DNA from: Syntrophaceae bacterium UBA7544 | Lineage (GTDB): Bacteria > Desulfobacterota > Syntrophia > Syntrophales > Smithellaceae | Direction of reading: 5' to 3' | NCBI GenBank assembly: GCA_002479215.1 | Contig: DLME01000211.1 | Span: forward strand, 1 to 17,288 | Length of the DNA stretch: 17,288 nt | Part shown: positions 7,538 through 14,990 of the stretch, in pieces | Position numbering within the stretch: position 1 is the first letter of the stretch | Layout of the letters: each line of letters begins with the position of its first letter | Program-made: the position numbers and the translations under genes | The notes under the pieces: model-generated | Seen by the model: only the letters and a program-made list of their open reading frames with translations | The model's database searches: none | What the model was told of the DNA's origin: nothing

Positions 7538-9061
7538 TTGAACATCGGAGAATGGATAAGTAAAAGAGCAATAATTCAGCCGAATAAACCGTTTTTGACT
7601 GAAAAAAACAAAACTTACAGTAATCGGCAGTTTAACGAAAGAGTGAATAAAACAGCGCACGCATTGGGTCATTTAGGAATAACAAAAGGAGAACGTGTGG
7701 CCATATTGATGTCCAACTGCAGTGAATTTCTCGAAATATTTTTTGCGTGCGCCAAAACGGGCGCGATTATGGTTCCCTTGAATTTCCGGTTAGCGGTGCC
7801 GGAACTTGTATACATTCTTAATGATTCCGGACCTTCCGCTCTAATTTATTCTTCCGAATTTGCCTCCAAGGTTCAGGAAATTAAGGCCGCTGATCTTTCA
7901 CTTCAGCGGTACATGTGCCTAGGAGGAGAAGCACTTAAAAACGATTCCGTATTTTTAGAGTACGTAAATGGTTTTCCGGAGTTGGAACCGCTAACGGAGA
8001 TAAGTGTCGATTTGAACGATCCCCTTTTTATTATGTATACTTCCGGCACAATAGGCGATCCGAAGGGTGCGGCATTAACCCATCAAAATATCCTGTTTGG
8101 CGCAATTCATTCTCTCTTGGGCTATGGAGTTAACCGGTCTTATAAATCACTGGTAGTCGCGCCGCTTTTTCACATTGGAGCCCTAGCTGCTTCCGTAACC
8201 CCCATTGTTTATGCCGGGGGCAGTATCATGATCAGCAGTTTTTACAGCGCCGCGGAAGTTCTCAATATTATATGCAAGGAAAAAATAAATTACATGTTTG
8301 CCGTACCGGTTATGTTTCAAATGATGACGGAAGCGGAAGAATGGAAGGATGCCGATCTTGGGCATGTTAATTTTTTTATTTCCGGCGGCGCTCCGATTCC
8401 TCTGCCGATAATAAAGAAATATCAGGAAGAAAAGAACGTTGGTTTCGTTCAGGGGTACGCACTCACGGAAACTGGGCGGCTCACTTCACTTGATCTGGAA
8501 GATTCTATCAGCAAAGCTGGTTCTGTCGGTAAAGAAGTATTTCATGTGAACTTGCGCATTGTTGACGAAAAAGGAAACAAACTACGGCCAAACGAAACAG
8601 GAGAAATTATTGTACAGGGACCGAACGTTTTTGCTGGTTACTGGCGTAAAGACACTGCGATCGCATCAGCTATGAAGGATGGTTGGTTTCATACAGGCGA
8701 CATGGGGCGGCGCGATGAAGACGGCTTTGTTTATATTGTTGGCCGAAAGGTACAAATGATTATATCTTCCGGTGAAAATATCTATCCGGTGGAAGTGGAA
8801 AGAGCTCTTCAATCACTGCCGCAGATCAAAGAAGCGGCCGTGGTGGGAATGCCCAACCACAAAAGAGGCGAAGTAGTCGGTGCTTTTGTCATCCTTCATA
8901 AAAATCTCCAAATTACGGAGAATGATATTTTGACCGCGCTACAAGGGAAAATCGCGCATTATAAGATTCCCAAAAGAATATTTTTTGTTGATGACTTTCC
9001 CCGCAATCAAGCAGGGAAGGTCTTAAAAAGGATTTTAAAAAAACAGCTTGAAGATAATTAA
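7538..9061 (+). CDS. AMP-forming aryl/acyl-CoA ligase
   Basis: Adenylate-forming enzyme that would activate a carboxylic acid with ATP and transfer it to CoA or a carrier thiol. It is 507 aa with motifs in the usual order: P-loop YTSGTIGDPKG (167-177), YALTETG (307-313), GWFHTGD (382-388), the A8 segment GRKVQMIISSGENIYP (402-417), and the C-terminal Lys494 in NQAGKVLKR. In A8 the hinge position two residues after Arg403, usually Asp or Lys, is Val405, followed by Gln406 instead of the common Asp. Translation starts at TTG 7538 after AGGGGGAAGAG; no in-frame ATG lies nearby, and the gap to the previous gene is 11 bp. Next to an aromatic ammonia-lyase, a cinnamate- or coumarate-type substrate is the best guess, but a fatty acid is not excluded. 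Confidence 0.9.
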   Translation: MNIGEWISKRAIIQPNKPFLTEKNKTYSNRQFNERVNKTAHALGHLGITKGERVAILMSNCSEFLEIFFACAKTGAIMVPLNFRLAVPELVYILNDSGPSALIYSSEFASKVQEIKAADLSLQRYMCLGGEALKNDSVFLEYVNGFPELEPLTEISVDLNDPLFIMYTSGTIGDPKGAALTHQNILFGAIHSLLGYGVNRSYKSLVVAPLFHIGALAASVTPIVYAGGSIMISSFYSAAEVLNIICKEKINYMFAVPVMFQMMTEAEEWKDADLGHVNFFISGGAPIPLPIIKKYQEEKNVGFVQGYALTETGRLTSLDLEDSISKAGSVGKEVFHVNLRIVDEKGNKLRPNETGEIIVQGPNVFAGYWRKDTAIASAMKDGWFHTGDMGRRDEDGFVYIVGRKVQMIISSGENIYPVEVERALQSLPQIKEAAVVGMPNHKRGEVVGAFVILHKNLQITENDILTALQGKIAHYKIPKRIFFVDDFPRNQAGKVLKRILKKQLEDN

Positions 9062-9180
9062 GCGGAAGCGTATCGTGCGAAGCTCTGATGGGAAGAAAAG
9101 GCGAGTCGGGTGGAGGACGAATATGAATTCGCTTTATTGCCAAGACAATATTGCAATAAATTAATTGAAAAAGAGGAAGC
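9062..9180 (+). promoter_or_regulatory. 119-bp gap with a small hairpin before the radical SAM gene
   Basis: This is the largest gap inside the operon. TTTATTGC (9133-9140) pairs with GCAATAAA (9153-9160) around a 12-nt loop, ending 12 nt before the GAGGAA ribosome site (9172-9177). No carrier protein, other domain or recognisable riboswitch is encoded here. The hairpin is AT-rich and modest, and might tune translation or mRNA processing; that is inference. Confidence 0.25.
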
Positions 9181-10410
9181 ATGAAATTTAAGCTGATTTA
9201 TCCCAAGTGGGAAAAATTGGAAAAGCAAACGCGTTTTACATTGCCGCCGCATGGACCGGTTGTTTTTGCCGCTACATTACCTGATTATGTAGATGTGGAA
9301 TTTATCGATGAAAACGTGCAGCCGATTAATTTTGAACAGGAGGTAGATTTTGTCGGAATTTCGGTGATGCTTACCGCTCAGATCAAACGCAGTTGGGAAA
9401 TTGCCGATGTCTACCGAAAAAAAGGAATTAAAGTAATGTTCGGAGGCATCGCTACGATGTTGCACGCCGAAGAAACACAACAGCATGCTGATGCCGTTTT
9501 TTTAGGTGAAGCAGAAGGTCGTATGGAAAAGGTGCTTGAAGATTTTAAAAACGGTAAGTTACAGAAGGTTTATAACTATATGCAGGATTTTCCGGCTATC
9601 GAAACCGTGGGAACAGCAAGGCGCAGTATATTAAAAAGAGATTTATATAATTACCGCGGTGTCCAGATGGTGGATTTGGTTCACGCATCCCGCGGTTGCC
9701 GGTTCAATTGTTATCCCTGCTGCGTCAATTTCTTAGGAGGACGCCAATTTCGCCCCCGCCCTTACGATAAAGTAATCGAAGAACTAGCCAGTATCGACAA
9801 TAATAGGCTTTTCATTGTCGATAATTCGCTGGCGCAAAAAAAAGAATGGGAAATCGGGCTTTTTAAAGAAATGATTCCGCTGAAAAAGAAGTGGTGCTGC
9901 CATCCAATTGAAAATGACGATAAAGTGCTGGACCTGGCGGCGCAGGCTGGCGCTTGGTTTGTGTATCAGGCTATTTTTGATTCGTCCGATTTCATTCGTG
10001 ACCGCATTAAGCGTTATCATGATTACGGCATCGCTGTCGAAGGGAGCATTCTTTTAGGCCTCGATTATCATACGGAAGATTACATTAAAAAACTGGTTGA
10101 TTTTTTGTTGGAAATCGATCTCGATATGGCCGAATTTACCGTACTCACTCCGTTTCCGCACACCCGGACATTCGATGATTTTCATAACGCCAAAAGAATA
10201 TCTTCCTATGATTGGAATGATTACACCTGCGGCAAGGTTGTTTTTCAGCCAAAATTGCTGTCCCCCGAACAATTACAGTCGCTTTATTATTATGCCTGGG
10301 ATAAGTTTTATGAGGAAGAACCTCAGAATTATAAAATGTTCAAGATGCTCAAAAAAGTTATGGAAAAAGAAAAAGCTGACAACACCTATAAGCCGCGTAT
10401 GCGCGAATGA
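9181..10410 (+). CDS. B12-binding-type radical SAM enzyme
   Basis: 409-aa iron-sulfur enzyme of the BchE-like class. The N-terminal part (about 1-130) looks like a cobalamin-binding Rossmann domain (VEFIDENVQPI, VDFVGISVMLT, VMFGGIATMLHAEE, ADAVFLGEAEG) but lacks an obvious DxHxxG cobalamin-ligand motif, as many of this class do. The radical SAM cluster motif CxxxCxxC is Cys173-Cys177-Cys180 in SRGCRFNCYPCC, after about 25 residues of linker. The barrel follows, with a short Lys/Glu-rich C-terminus. The family covers methylations, cyclisations and ring rearrangements on unactivated carbon; the reaction here cannot be read from sequence. A GAGGAA ribosome site precedes the ATG. Its place between the ligase and the ammonia-lyase suggests tailoring of the aryl or polyene product. 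Confidence 0.85.
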   Translation: MKFKLIYPKWEKLEKQTRFTLPPHGPVVFAATLPDYVDVEFIDENVQPINFEQEVDFVGISVMLTAQIKRSWEIADVYRKKGIKVMFGGIATMLHAEETQQHADAVFLGEAEGRMEKVLEDFKNGKLQKVYNYMQDFPAIETVGTARRSILKRDLYNYRGVQMVDLVHASRGCRFNCYPCCVNFLGGRQFRPRPYDKVIEELASIDNNRLFIVDNSLAQKKEWEIGLFKEMIPLKKKWCCHPIENDDKVLDLAAQAGAWFVYQAIFDSSDFIRDRIKRYHDYGIAVEGSILLGLDYHTEDYIKKLVDFLLEIDLDMAEFTVLTPFPHTRTFDDFHNAKRISSYDWNDYTCGKVVFQPKLLSPEQLQSLYYYAWDKFYEEEPQNYKMFKMLKKVMEKEKADNTYKPRMRE

Positions 10411-10445
10411 TGTTTGCCAGAGACGAAAGGAGATAATTTTTAAGC

Positions 10446-11996
10446 ATGAAAAAAATTGGCAAAAAAGGCTCCATAGTCATTGACGGCGGCCATGTCAGTA
10501 TTGGTGATATAATTGCCGTAGCAAGAGATGGAATGTCTGTGGAAATAAGTAAAAACAGCCGTTTTTTGAAACGGATGGAATCAACGCAAAAAATGCTGAT
10601 GGAAGCGATGAGTAAGGGGATTGCTGTTTATGGTGTTACCACCGGTTATGGCCGTTCTTGCGGCAGGCGCATGCCGATGAATATTGCCATGAAAAATGGT
10701 GTAAACATTTTTCGTTTTCACGGCTGTGGCACGGGCGAGCCTATCGGCATTGAAGAAACACGAGCGGCTATGCTGTGCCGTATAATTTGTCTGGCACGAG
10801 GTTATTCGGGAGTTTCCGTTGCCCTGCTCAAACAGATGGCCGACTTTTTAAATAAAGGAATAACGCCCGTGGTTCCCTGTGAGGGCTCTGTCGGAGCTTC
10901 CGGTGATTTGACGCCGATGTCTTATATCGGCGCCTGTCTGGCAGGTGAGAGAGAAGTATTTTACCGGGACGAAAAAATGTCCGCGGGTAGAGCCATGAAA
11001 AAAGCCGGAATAAAGCCTTACAAATATCTGCCCAAAGAGCCTCTTTCGATGGTTAATGGCACAACGACGATGACAGGCATTGCCGCCATAACGCTGGAGA
11101 GAGCCTGGCGCATTTTAACAGCCGCTCTTTATGCTACCGCTCTTTGCGTTCACGCGCTCAAAGGCAACGCTCATCATTACCATCCGGTGCTATCGGAGGC
11201 CAAACCTTTTCCCGGCCAGATTTTTGTTGCCGAAAATATTTTCCATCTTTTACAGGCTAGAGTTTCAGCGCGTCAACTGGAAGATGACGCGCTGGAAGCC
11301 CTGCAGGATCCTTATTCGCTGCGCTGCGCTCCGCAGGTGCTGGGAGTTTTGCATGACGCTCTTAACTGGATAAAAAAATGGGTGGAAATTGAAGCCAATA
11401 GTTCCAACGATAATCCCATTTTTGATCCGAGAACCGGCCAGGTTCTCATGGGCGGTAATTTTTACGGTGGTCATATCGCTTTTGCCATGGACGGCCTGAA
11501 AGCCGCGCTGGCTTCCGTTGCCGATATGTGCGACCGCCAGGTGATGTTGTTGGTCAATCCGAATGTAAACAGAGGATTGCCGGGCGATTTAGTAGGAACA
11601 ACAGAGAAGGGGAATGGCCTGTTCCATGGTTTTAAGGCTATGTCTATTTCTTCTTCCGCTCTGGCGGCGGAAGCCCTGAAACAAACCATGCCCGCGGCTT
11701 CATTTTCCCGTTCGACCGAATCTCATAATCAGGATAAGGTCAGCATGGGAACTATCGCGGCACGCGACGCTGAAAGAATTTGCACGCTTACGGAACGCGT
11801 TGTGTCGATTCATCTTCTCGCGGCGGCGCAGGCCTGTTATTTAAGAAAAAACATTAGTGTAAGGCCGCTTTTGGCCAAAATTGCGCAAAAAATTAGATTA
11901 ATCAGCGCGCCGCTGATTGAAGACCGGCCGTTGGATAAAGATATTGAAAGCATGTGTATGGCAATCAGGTATTCCGATTTCTTTAGGATTAAATAA
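10446..11996 (+). CDS. aromatic amino acid ammonia-lyase (MIO family, HAL/PAL/TAL)
   Basis: A 516-aa lyase that eliminates ammonia from an aromatic amino acid to give a cinnamate-type acid, using the self-made MIO group from Ala151-Ser152-Gly153 in GSVGASGDLTPMSYIG. Other family sites are Tyr62 in VYGVTTGYG, Asn205 in MVNGTT, Arg293 in QDPYSLRCAPQ, Asn318/Asn321 in ANSSNDNP, and Gln429 in ESHNQDKVSMG. The HNQD form is that of PAL/TAL and related aminomutases, whereas histidine ammonia-lyases usually read QEDH. The substrate-selectivity pair is Phe91-His92, which matches neither TAL (His-Leu), PAL (Phe-Leu) nor HAL (Ser-His). AAAGGAGAT (10426-10433) precedes the ATG. The gene ends in a TAATG overlap with the thioesterase. 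Tyrosine or phenylalanine is the likely substrate by context. Confidence 0.88.
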   Translation: MKKIGKKGSIVIDGGHVSIGDIIAVARDGMSVEISKNSRFLKRMESTQKMLMEAMSKGIAVYGVTTGYGRSCGRRMPMNIAMKNGVNIFRFHGCGTGEPIGIEETRAAMLCRIICLARGYSGVSVALLKQMADFLNKGITPVVPCEGSVGASGDLTPMSYIGACLAGEREVFYRDEKMSAGRAMKKAGIKPYKYLPKEPLSMVNGTTTMTGIAAITLERAWRILTAALYATALCVHALKGNAHHYHPVLSEAKPFPGQIFVAENIFHLLQARVSARQLEDDALEALQDPYSLRCAPQVLGVLHDALNWIKKWVEIEANSSNDNPIFDPRTGQVLMGGNFYGGHIAFAMDGLKAALASVADMCDRQVMLLVNPNVNRGLPGDLVGTTEKGNGLFHGFKAMSISSSALAAEALKQTMPAASFSRSTESHNQDKVSMGTIAARDAERICTLTERVVSIHLLAAAQACYLRKNISVRPLLAKIAQKIRLISAPLIEDRPLDKDIESMCMAIRYSDFFRIK

Positions 11997-12412
11997 TGCA
12001 TAAAGAACAAAAAAGCTTTGAAGTCACAATTCACGTGCCTTTTTTTGATCTCGATCCTATGCAAATAGTTTGGCACGGTAATTATCTGAACTATTTTGAG
12101 ATCGCGCGCGCGGCTCTTTTCGAGCATCACGGTGTCGATCTTTATTCTTTCTATGATAAGCATAAATTAATTTTTCCTATTATCAAAACTTCGACAAAGC
12201 ACATTTTCCCTTTGCGCCACCGCGATGAGATCATTTGCAAAGCGACCCTTATCGATGCCAACATAAAACTGGTTGTCGATTTTGAAATAAGAAGGGTGGC
12301 GGATGGCAAAGTTTGTGCCCGCGGGCGAACAGAGCAGGTCACAGTGCAAACGCCGGAGATGGAAACTCTATTCAGCATACCGGAAGAAATTCGCAGTTCT
12401 TTGGGATTTTAA
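11996..12412 (+). CDS. hotdog-fold acyl-CoA thioesterase (4HBT/YbgC type)
   Basis: A 138-aa single hotdog domain that hydrolyses acyl- or aryl-thioesters, probably releasing the finished chain or removing stalled intermediates. The signature FFDLDPMQIVWHGNYLNYFE (16-35) matches the family pattern FxDxDxxGxVxHxxYLxxFE. Asp20 aligns with the catalytic Asp17 of Pseudomonas 4-hydroxybenzoyl-CoA thioesterase. The usual Ala-Gly after Asp-Pro is replaced by Met-Gln (22-23). Length is normal. The start codon overlaps the ammonia-lyase stop by one base (TAATG), and its own stop overlaps the next start in the same way, so the three proteins should be made in step. Aryl polyene clusters normally include a thioesterase of this kind. 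Confidence 0.87.
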   Translation: MHKEQKSFEVTIHVPFFDLDPMQIVWHGNYLNYFEIARAALFEHHGVDLYSFYDKHKLIFPIIKTSTKHIFPLRHRDEIICKATLIDANIKLVVDFEIRRVADGKVCARGRTEQVTVQTPEMETLFSIPEEIRSSLGF

Positions 12413-14124
12413 TGGACGAATTATTGCAGAAATCTTTTATTGCCGGTGTAGAACGTGTCGCTGCCTGGGCGGATTTACTCGATTCGATCAATGTCTTTCC
12501 CGTTGCCGACGGTGACACAGGAAGAAATCTTTCCATCAGTCTTTTTCCCTTGCGCAATGTTCATCCCGATAAATCAAAAATCATTCAGCAACTCCTTTTT
12601 TCGGCGCGGGGTAATTCCGGAAACATCGCTTCCAGATTTTTTTCGGCGTTTTACGCGGCCAAGTCCGTATCCGAACTTGCTGATTACGCAGCAGAAGGGC
12701 GTTTGCGGGCTTGGAAGGCGGTTAGCGATCCCTGCGCGGGCACCATGTTGACGTTGTTCGATGCTCTGGCTGAAGCTTTGCCTTCCACGGGAATGATTCT
12801 GAATCAAGAAACAATAGCGGTCATTATTAGCCATCTGGAAAAAGCTGTCCATGAAACCAAAGAAATACTGCCGAAATTAAAAAAAGCCCAGGTGGTTGAT
12901 GCCGGTGCATTGGGTATGTATATTTTCTTTGAAGGCTTTTTCTATTCTTTGGCGGGAATGGAGGATAATCATCGGCCAGTGACGGAAGTATTCAAAAACA
13001 GTCTGCGCATTGCGACTTCCTTCCGGGAAGAAGCAGAATCTGGTTACTGCGTGGATTTTGTCCTCAAGTCGCCAGCCTTATCCAATGAAGAAGTGATCAG
13101 AATTACTCAAGCACATGACAATGCGGTGATAATTCCCGAGGGAGATCTTTATAAAATTCATCTCCATACACAGGACAGGGAAAAAATGAAAGCTCAAATC
13201 GGCAAACTGGGCAGTATGCTGAATTGGGAAGAAGATAACCTGACTTTGCAAACCAGGGAATTCATGAATGCCAAAACAGGACAAATATTGCACATAATGA
13301 CCGATGCCGCCGGCTCCGTGACACGCAAGGATGCTAAAAAATATGGTCTTACACTCTTGAATAGTTATCTTACAGTCGGCGAAAAATGTTTGCCGGAAAC
13401 GTATTTTAATTCCGAAGAAGTTTATGCCGCAATGCGCCAAGGTGTAAAAGTATCCACGTCACAGGCATCCTTTTATGAAAGGCATCAGATTTACGAAAGC
13501 GTATTGAACAGGTTTGAAAAGGTTTTATATTTGTGTGTCGGGTCTGTTTTTACCGGCAATTATAATGTAGTTATGGAATGGAAGAAGAAACATGATCCGC
13601 AAAACAGGATACTCGTCATTGATACGGGTGCCGCTTCGGGAAGATTAGGTGTCATTGCACTCGCGGCCTCTCGTTACTTAGCCGAAACAAACGATATGGA
13701 AAAAACCTTTGCCTTTGCACAAAAAGCGGTGCAAATCTGCGAGGAGTATGTGTTTCTTGATAAATTGCAATACCTGGCCGCAGGCGGAAGGCTATCTAAA
13801 CCGAGCGCTTTTTTTGGCGATATGCTGCACATGAAGCCTGTTATTTCTCCTCAACCGGAAGGTGTGAAAAAAATCGGCGTGGTCAGAAACCAGGAAGAAC
13901 AGTTAAAATTGGCTGAAGAACGTCTTGCTGTTTCGTTACGAAATGATTCTCCTGCTCTTATTATGTTGGAATACTCCGATAATTATGATTGGGTAAATGA
14001 AACTGTTAAAAAAATGGTGGAGGAACGCTATCCGCAAACGGAGGTTATTTTGCAGCCGTTATCGCTGACATCAGGCGCGCATATGGGGCCGGGGACGTGG
14101 GGCGTGGCTTTCCTGCCGGAGTAA
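12412..14124 (+). CDS. DhaL (FakA-like kinase) + DegV (FakB-like) fusion protein
   Basis: A 570-aa protein joining both halves of bacterial fatty acid kinase, which phosphorylates a bound fatty acid to acyl phosphate. Residues 1-185 are a DhaL/DAK2 kinase domain, with NVFPVADGDTGRNL (27-40; Asp33 and Asp35 for Mg-ATP), ARGNSG (65-70), AGTMLT and VDAGALGM (162-169). Residues about 210-285 resemble the FakA middle domain: Cys213 and His250/His252 in HLHT correspond to its reported zinc-site residues. Residues about 292-570 are a DegV lipid-binding domain: IMTDAAGSV, STSQAS (348-353), VIDTGAASGRLG, LAAGGRLSKPSAFFG (455-469), GAHMGPG (555-561). The start is ATG 12412, overlapping the thioesterase stop as TAATG; an in-frame upstream start at 12313 lies inside that gene. 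The stop codon belongs to a palindromic element, so the last residues may be altered. Confidence 0.88.
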   Translation: MDELLQKSFIAGVERVAAWADLLDSINVFPVADGDTGRNLSISLFPLRNVHPDKSKIIQQLLFSARGNSGNIASRFFSAFYAAKSVSELADYAAEGRLRAWKAVSDPCAGTMLTLFDALAEALPSTGMILNQETIAVIISHLEKAVHETKEILPKLKKAQVVDAGALGMYIFFEGFFYSLAGMEDNHRPVTEVFKNSLRIATSFREEAESGYCVDFVLKSPALSNEEVIRITQAHDNAVIIPEGDLYKIHLHTQDREKMKAQIGKLGSMLNWEEDNLTLQTREFMNAKTGQILHIMTDAAGSVTRKDAKKYGLTLLNSYLTVGEKCLPETYFNSEEVYAAMRQGVKVSTSQASFYERHQIYESVLNRFEKVLYLCVGSVFTGNYNVVMEWKKKHDPQNRILVIDTGAASGRLGVIALAASRYLAETNDMEKTFAFAQKAVQICEEYVFLDKLQYLAAGGRLSKPSAFFGDMLHMKPVISPQPEGVKKIGVVRNQEEQLKLAEERLAVSLRNDSPALIMLEYSDNYDWVNETVKKMVEERYPQTEVILQPLSLTSGAHMGPGTWGVAFLPE

Positions 14125-14250
14125 CGACTCCGTAAAGAGGCCATCTGCTGTGTTGCGCTTCATCCCTCGTCATTGCGGCGTATGTCAAAAATACGCCTCA
14201 TTCCTTGTGACTCGCGCGCCTTGCATCTGGCGCTCTTTACGGAGTCGTTA
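14122..14250. repeat. 129-bp palindromic element (REP/MITE-like)
   Basis: Perfect 18-bp terminal inverted repeats TAACGACTCCGTAAAGAG (14122-14139) and its complement (14233-14250) flank imperfectly palindromic DNA. At the centre, GGCGTAT (14177-14183) pairs with ATACGCC (14191-14197). The midpoint of the terminal repeats (14186) and of the central stem (14187) coincide, so the whole unit is one folded-back palindrome. It has no coding capacity. Its left end supplies the TAA stop of the DhaL-DegV gene. The layout is that of a non-autonomous mobile repeat or a large cruciform/transcript-ending structure. No target duplication is obvious. Whether it recurs in the genome cannot be seen here. Confidence 0.75.
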
Positions 14251-14322
14251 AAGTACAATATGGTTTAACAATTTTACTTTTTGTGCTATTTGTAAGTTAT
14301 TAAGAAAATACAAAAAGCAACG

Positions 14323-14357
14323 GTCTGTGTTTTTCCGATTTATACAGACTGTATAAT
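14323..14357 (+). promoter_or_regulatory. TATAAT promoter-like site with overlapping dyad
   Basis: A perfect -10 TATAAT (14352-14357) lies upstream of the small hypothetical gene, with only a poor T-rich -35 region. GTCTGT (14323-14328) and ACAGAC (14344-14349) form an inverted repeat spaced by 15 bp that straddles the -35/-10 interval, a suitable operator place. The predicted start near 14364 falls at a GTTAGTT sequence (14362-14368) that could be the cassette entry point. The promoter may therefore predate the cassette and once have served the glycosyltransferase gene. Confidence 0.35.
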
Positions 14358-14362
14358 AATTG

Positions 14363-14990
14363 TTAGTTTTAGGGATAGAACATGGACAAAGCAATTATAG
14401 TCAGTTCGATTTCGGTCGCCGTAAGTTTTTTTGCGCTCGGGTGGAATTTCTATCGTGACGTTGTTCTTAAGTCTCGCGCGGCAGGTAGTATATCAATATC
14501 CAATGTTCACCATGGCGAACAAATACATGGACCATTCATAACTATTACGCTCGTAAATTTAGGTCCTGGCAAGTTACATCTCGAGTCCATTTACATTGCA
14601 AAACTCTCTTGGTGGAGATTCCTTGGTAGACGTATCTCAAAGGTATTCAAATCTGAGTCTCAATATGCGCACGTGATGTGGGATCATACGAATCCATATT
14701 CATCCAAATTGCCAATTATCTTGGACGTCGGAGAGAATGCCTCATTTCTATTGAACTCCGATCAAGAGTCATTCTTAAGCGTTAATCCGACGCATGTAGG
14801 AGTGACTGATTCATTTGGTAGGTTTCACTGGGTTAGTTCAAGAAGTCTTCAAGCCACAAAAAGCGAATACTTCCAGAAGCATTCCGAAAAACCTTGGGGT
14901 AGTGAAAGTGAAATAAGCTAACAAAGCCGTTATCTCGGGCACATTTGTCGTTCGCTTTGCTCACAACAAATGCGCTGGTTACAGCTTTTG
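14363..14990 (+). mobile_element. candidate lone integron gene cassette
   Basis: A 628-bp unit holding one short gene and ending in an attC-like palindrome. The left edge follows G of GTTAGTT (14362-14368, 6/7 to the GTTRRRY core), 19 bp before the ATG. The right edge follows G of GTCAGAT (14990-14996, 6/7). The gene fills nearly all of the unit and its TAA sits inside the R''-like box AGCTAAC (14916-14922), a compact layout typical of cassettes. No integrase gene or attI is visible. The core sites are imperfect, so this is a candidate and not a firm call. Confidence 0.42.
14382..14921 (+). CDS. small membrane-anchored hypothetical protein (cassette-like)
   Basis: I do not recognise a named family. 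The 179-aa protein has one N-terminal hydrophobic segment (about residues 5-23, IIVSSISVAVSFFALGW) followed by NFYRDVVLKSR, so it is likely inner-membrane anchored with a soluble C-terminal domain. The soluble part alternates short beta-type stretches (GSISISNVHHGEQ, PFITITLVNLGPGKLHLESIYIAKL, LPIILDVGENASFLL, THVGVTDSFGRFHW) and resembles a small beta-sandwich. Small proteins with this anchor plus beta-domain layout are common as unknowns in mobile DNA; that comparison is from memory. No clear Shine-Dalgarno motif is present beyond AGGGATAG shortly before the ATG. It has no apparent link to aryl polyene synthesis and sits between a palindromic repeat and an attC-like site. Confidence 0.68.
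   Translation: MDKAIIVSSISVAVSFFALGWNFYRDVVLKSRAAGSISISNVHHGEQIHGPFITITLVNLGPGKLHLESIYIAKLSWWRFLGRRISKVFKSESQYAHVMWDHTNPYSSKLPIILDVGENASFLLNSDQESFLSVNPTHVGVTDSFGRFHWVSSRSLQATKSEYFQKHSEKPWGSESEIS

Noticed and set aside
9062..9180. Possible carrier protein, short peptide gene or cobalamin riboswitch before the radical SAM gene.
   Set aside because: Only 12-13 codon ORFs fit. No carrier protein DSL motif is present, and the conserved B12-box and core of the cobalamin riboswitch are not seen.
10446..11996. Histidine ammonia-lyase (HutH) of histidine degradation.
   Set aside because: The HNQD motif and Phe91 are not the HAL forms, no other hut gene is nearby, and the neighbours are biosynthetic.
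12313..12411. Longer N-terminus for the DhaL-DegV protein starting at 12313.
   Set aside because: This reads through the thioesterase coding sequence in another frame and yields a Cys/Arg/Asn-rich stretch unlike DhaL; the TAATG overlap at 12412 is the natural start.
14122..14250. Palindrome interpreted as a simple rho-independent terminator.
   Set aside because: 129 bp with perfect 18-bp ends and a matched central stem is far larger than a terminator and lacks a T-tract; a dispersed palindromic element fits better, though it may also stop transcription.
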